This document shows, piece after piece, positions 40,990 through 41,164 of a stretch of 41,164 nucleotides of DNA (the stretch's first letter is position 1; each line of letters opens with the position of its first letter). The position numbers were made by a program, and so were the translations under genes. The notes beneath the pieces are model-generated. The model was given only the letters and a program-made list of their open reading frames with translations. It did no database searches and was not told the origin of the DNA. The stretch comes from Lachnospiraceae bacterium (lineage in GTDB: Bacteria; Bacillota; Clostridia; Lachnospirales; Lachnospiraceae): the NCBI GenBank assembly GCA_017520425.1, contig JAFXFO010000042.1, positions 1 through 41,164 of the forward strand, given 5' to 3'.

Positions 40990-41164
40990 ATGAAGAGATT
41001 GTTAAAGAGACTGGAACTGATATGCCTGGTATTGATGCTCAGCTTATCCATGACAGCTTGCGGAGAAAACGAAGAGAGAGAGACTTCCAAGATTTCCAAG
41101 GAGGAAAAGTCTGACAAAAAGGATAAGGACAAGGACGATGATGACGAAGAGGATGAAGATGAAG
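40990..41164 (+). CDS. Lipoprotein, 5' part only, acidic linker
   Basis: The frame from ATG 40990 runs off the window end after 58 codons. It starts with a basic segment and a hydrophobic stretch, then the lipobox LSMTAC, so the mature protein should be lipid-anchored on the outer membrane face at Cys25. A strongly charged Lys/Asp/Glu linker follows. The functional domain lies outside the window. GAAGAGG precedes the start. Confidence 0.7.
   Translation, partial: MKRLLKRLELICLVLMLSLSMTACGENEERETSKISKEEKSDKKDKDKDDDDEEDEDE

Noticed and set aside
1-41164. Search for CRISPR arrays, tRNA/rRNA genes, complete insertion sequences or phage genes
   Set aside because: No regularly spaced repeat-spacer pattern, tRNA-like cloverleaf, transposase or phage structural gene was seen by eye; a tRNA or Rfam scan could still find a degenerate element.

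Overview
The window looks like a chromosomal segment of a low-to-mid GC Gram-positive gut or rumen Firmicute, most likely a Lachnospiraceae member (inference from gene families, strong AGGAGG ribosome sites, sigma-A type promoters and many hairpin/T-tract terminators). Most genes are on the plus strand. No rRNA, tRNA, CRISPR array, complete insertion sequence or phage module was found.

Left part, 1-4.3 kb: accessory DNA, visibly AT-richer than the rest. Remnants of two genes (68-412) are followed by an operon of three antibiotic-modifying-type enzymes (nucleotidyltransferase, GNAT acetyltransferase, streptomycin-kinase-like phosphotransferase), a small HTH/coiled-coil protein with its own palindromic promoter, and a type III toxin-antitoxin locus (repeat RNA, terminator, ToxN-like RNase). 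A short direct repeat plus hairpin module occurs at both edges (517-628 and 4161-4252), so the block may be one acquired unit.

4.3-14.5 kb: glycerate kinase, a 19-codon mini-ORF, a second phosphotransferase, a PAP2-type membrane protein, three XRE regulators with different C-terminal modules (membrane, unknown, desulfoferrodoxin-like), a transglutaminase-like lipoprotein and a 7TM hybrid histidine kinase. Between 8.1 and 9.0 kb lies a gene graveyard: a deleted second copy of the small HTH gene, and a DUF5714 fragment joined to an arsenate-reductase-like tail.

14.5-24.4 kb: carbohydrate and small-molecule metabolism. It holds a GH120 beta-xylosidase-like enzyme, a MerR-like regulator, a HEXXH protein, a PfkB kinase, another APH-fold kinase, an AraC regulator with an effector-binding domain, a family I CoA-transferase (minus strand) and a GH43 enzyme. 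The glycosidases lack signal peptides, so they probably act on imported xylo- or arabino-oligosaccharides.

24.4-32.3 kb: a secreted metallophosphoesterase with two C-terminal repeats lies divergently from a LacI-type-sensor/LytTR regulator. The intergenic region holds phased TAAG repeats. The same promoter-plus-repeat arrangement recurs downstream, before a decayed partial second copy of the phosphoesterase gene. Next come a FecR-domain protein interrupted by an in-frame amber codon and a second GH43 enzyme.

32.3-41.2 kb: a lipid/diacylglycerol-kinase-family protein, a chemoreceptor, a sigma factor with a long C-terminal extension, and an AraC regulator divergent from two Gfo/Idh/MocA oxidoreductases and a sugar isomerase-like TIM barrel. 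The window ends in a truncated acidic lipoprotein gene whose promoter overlaps the upstream terminator stem.
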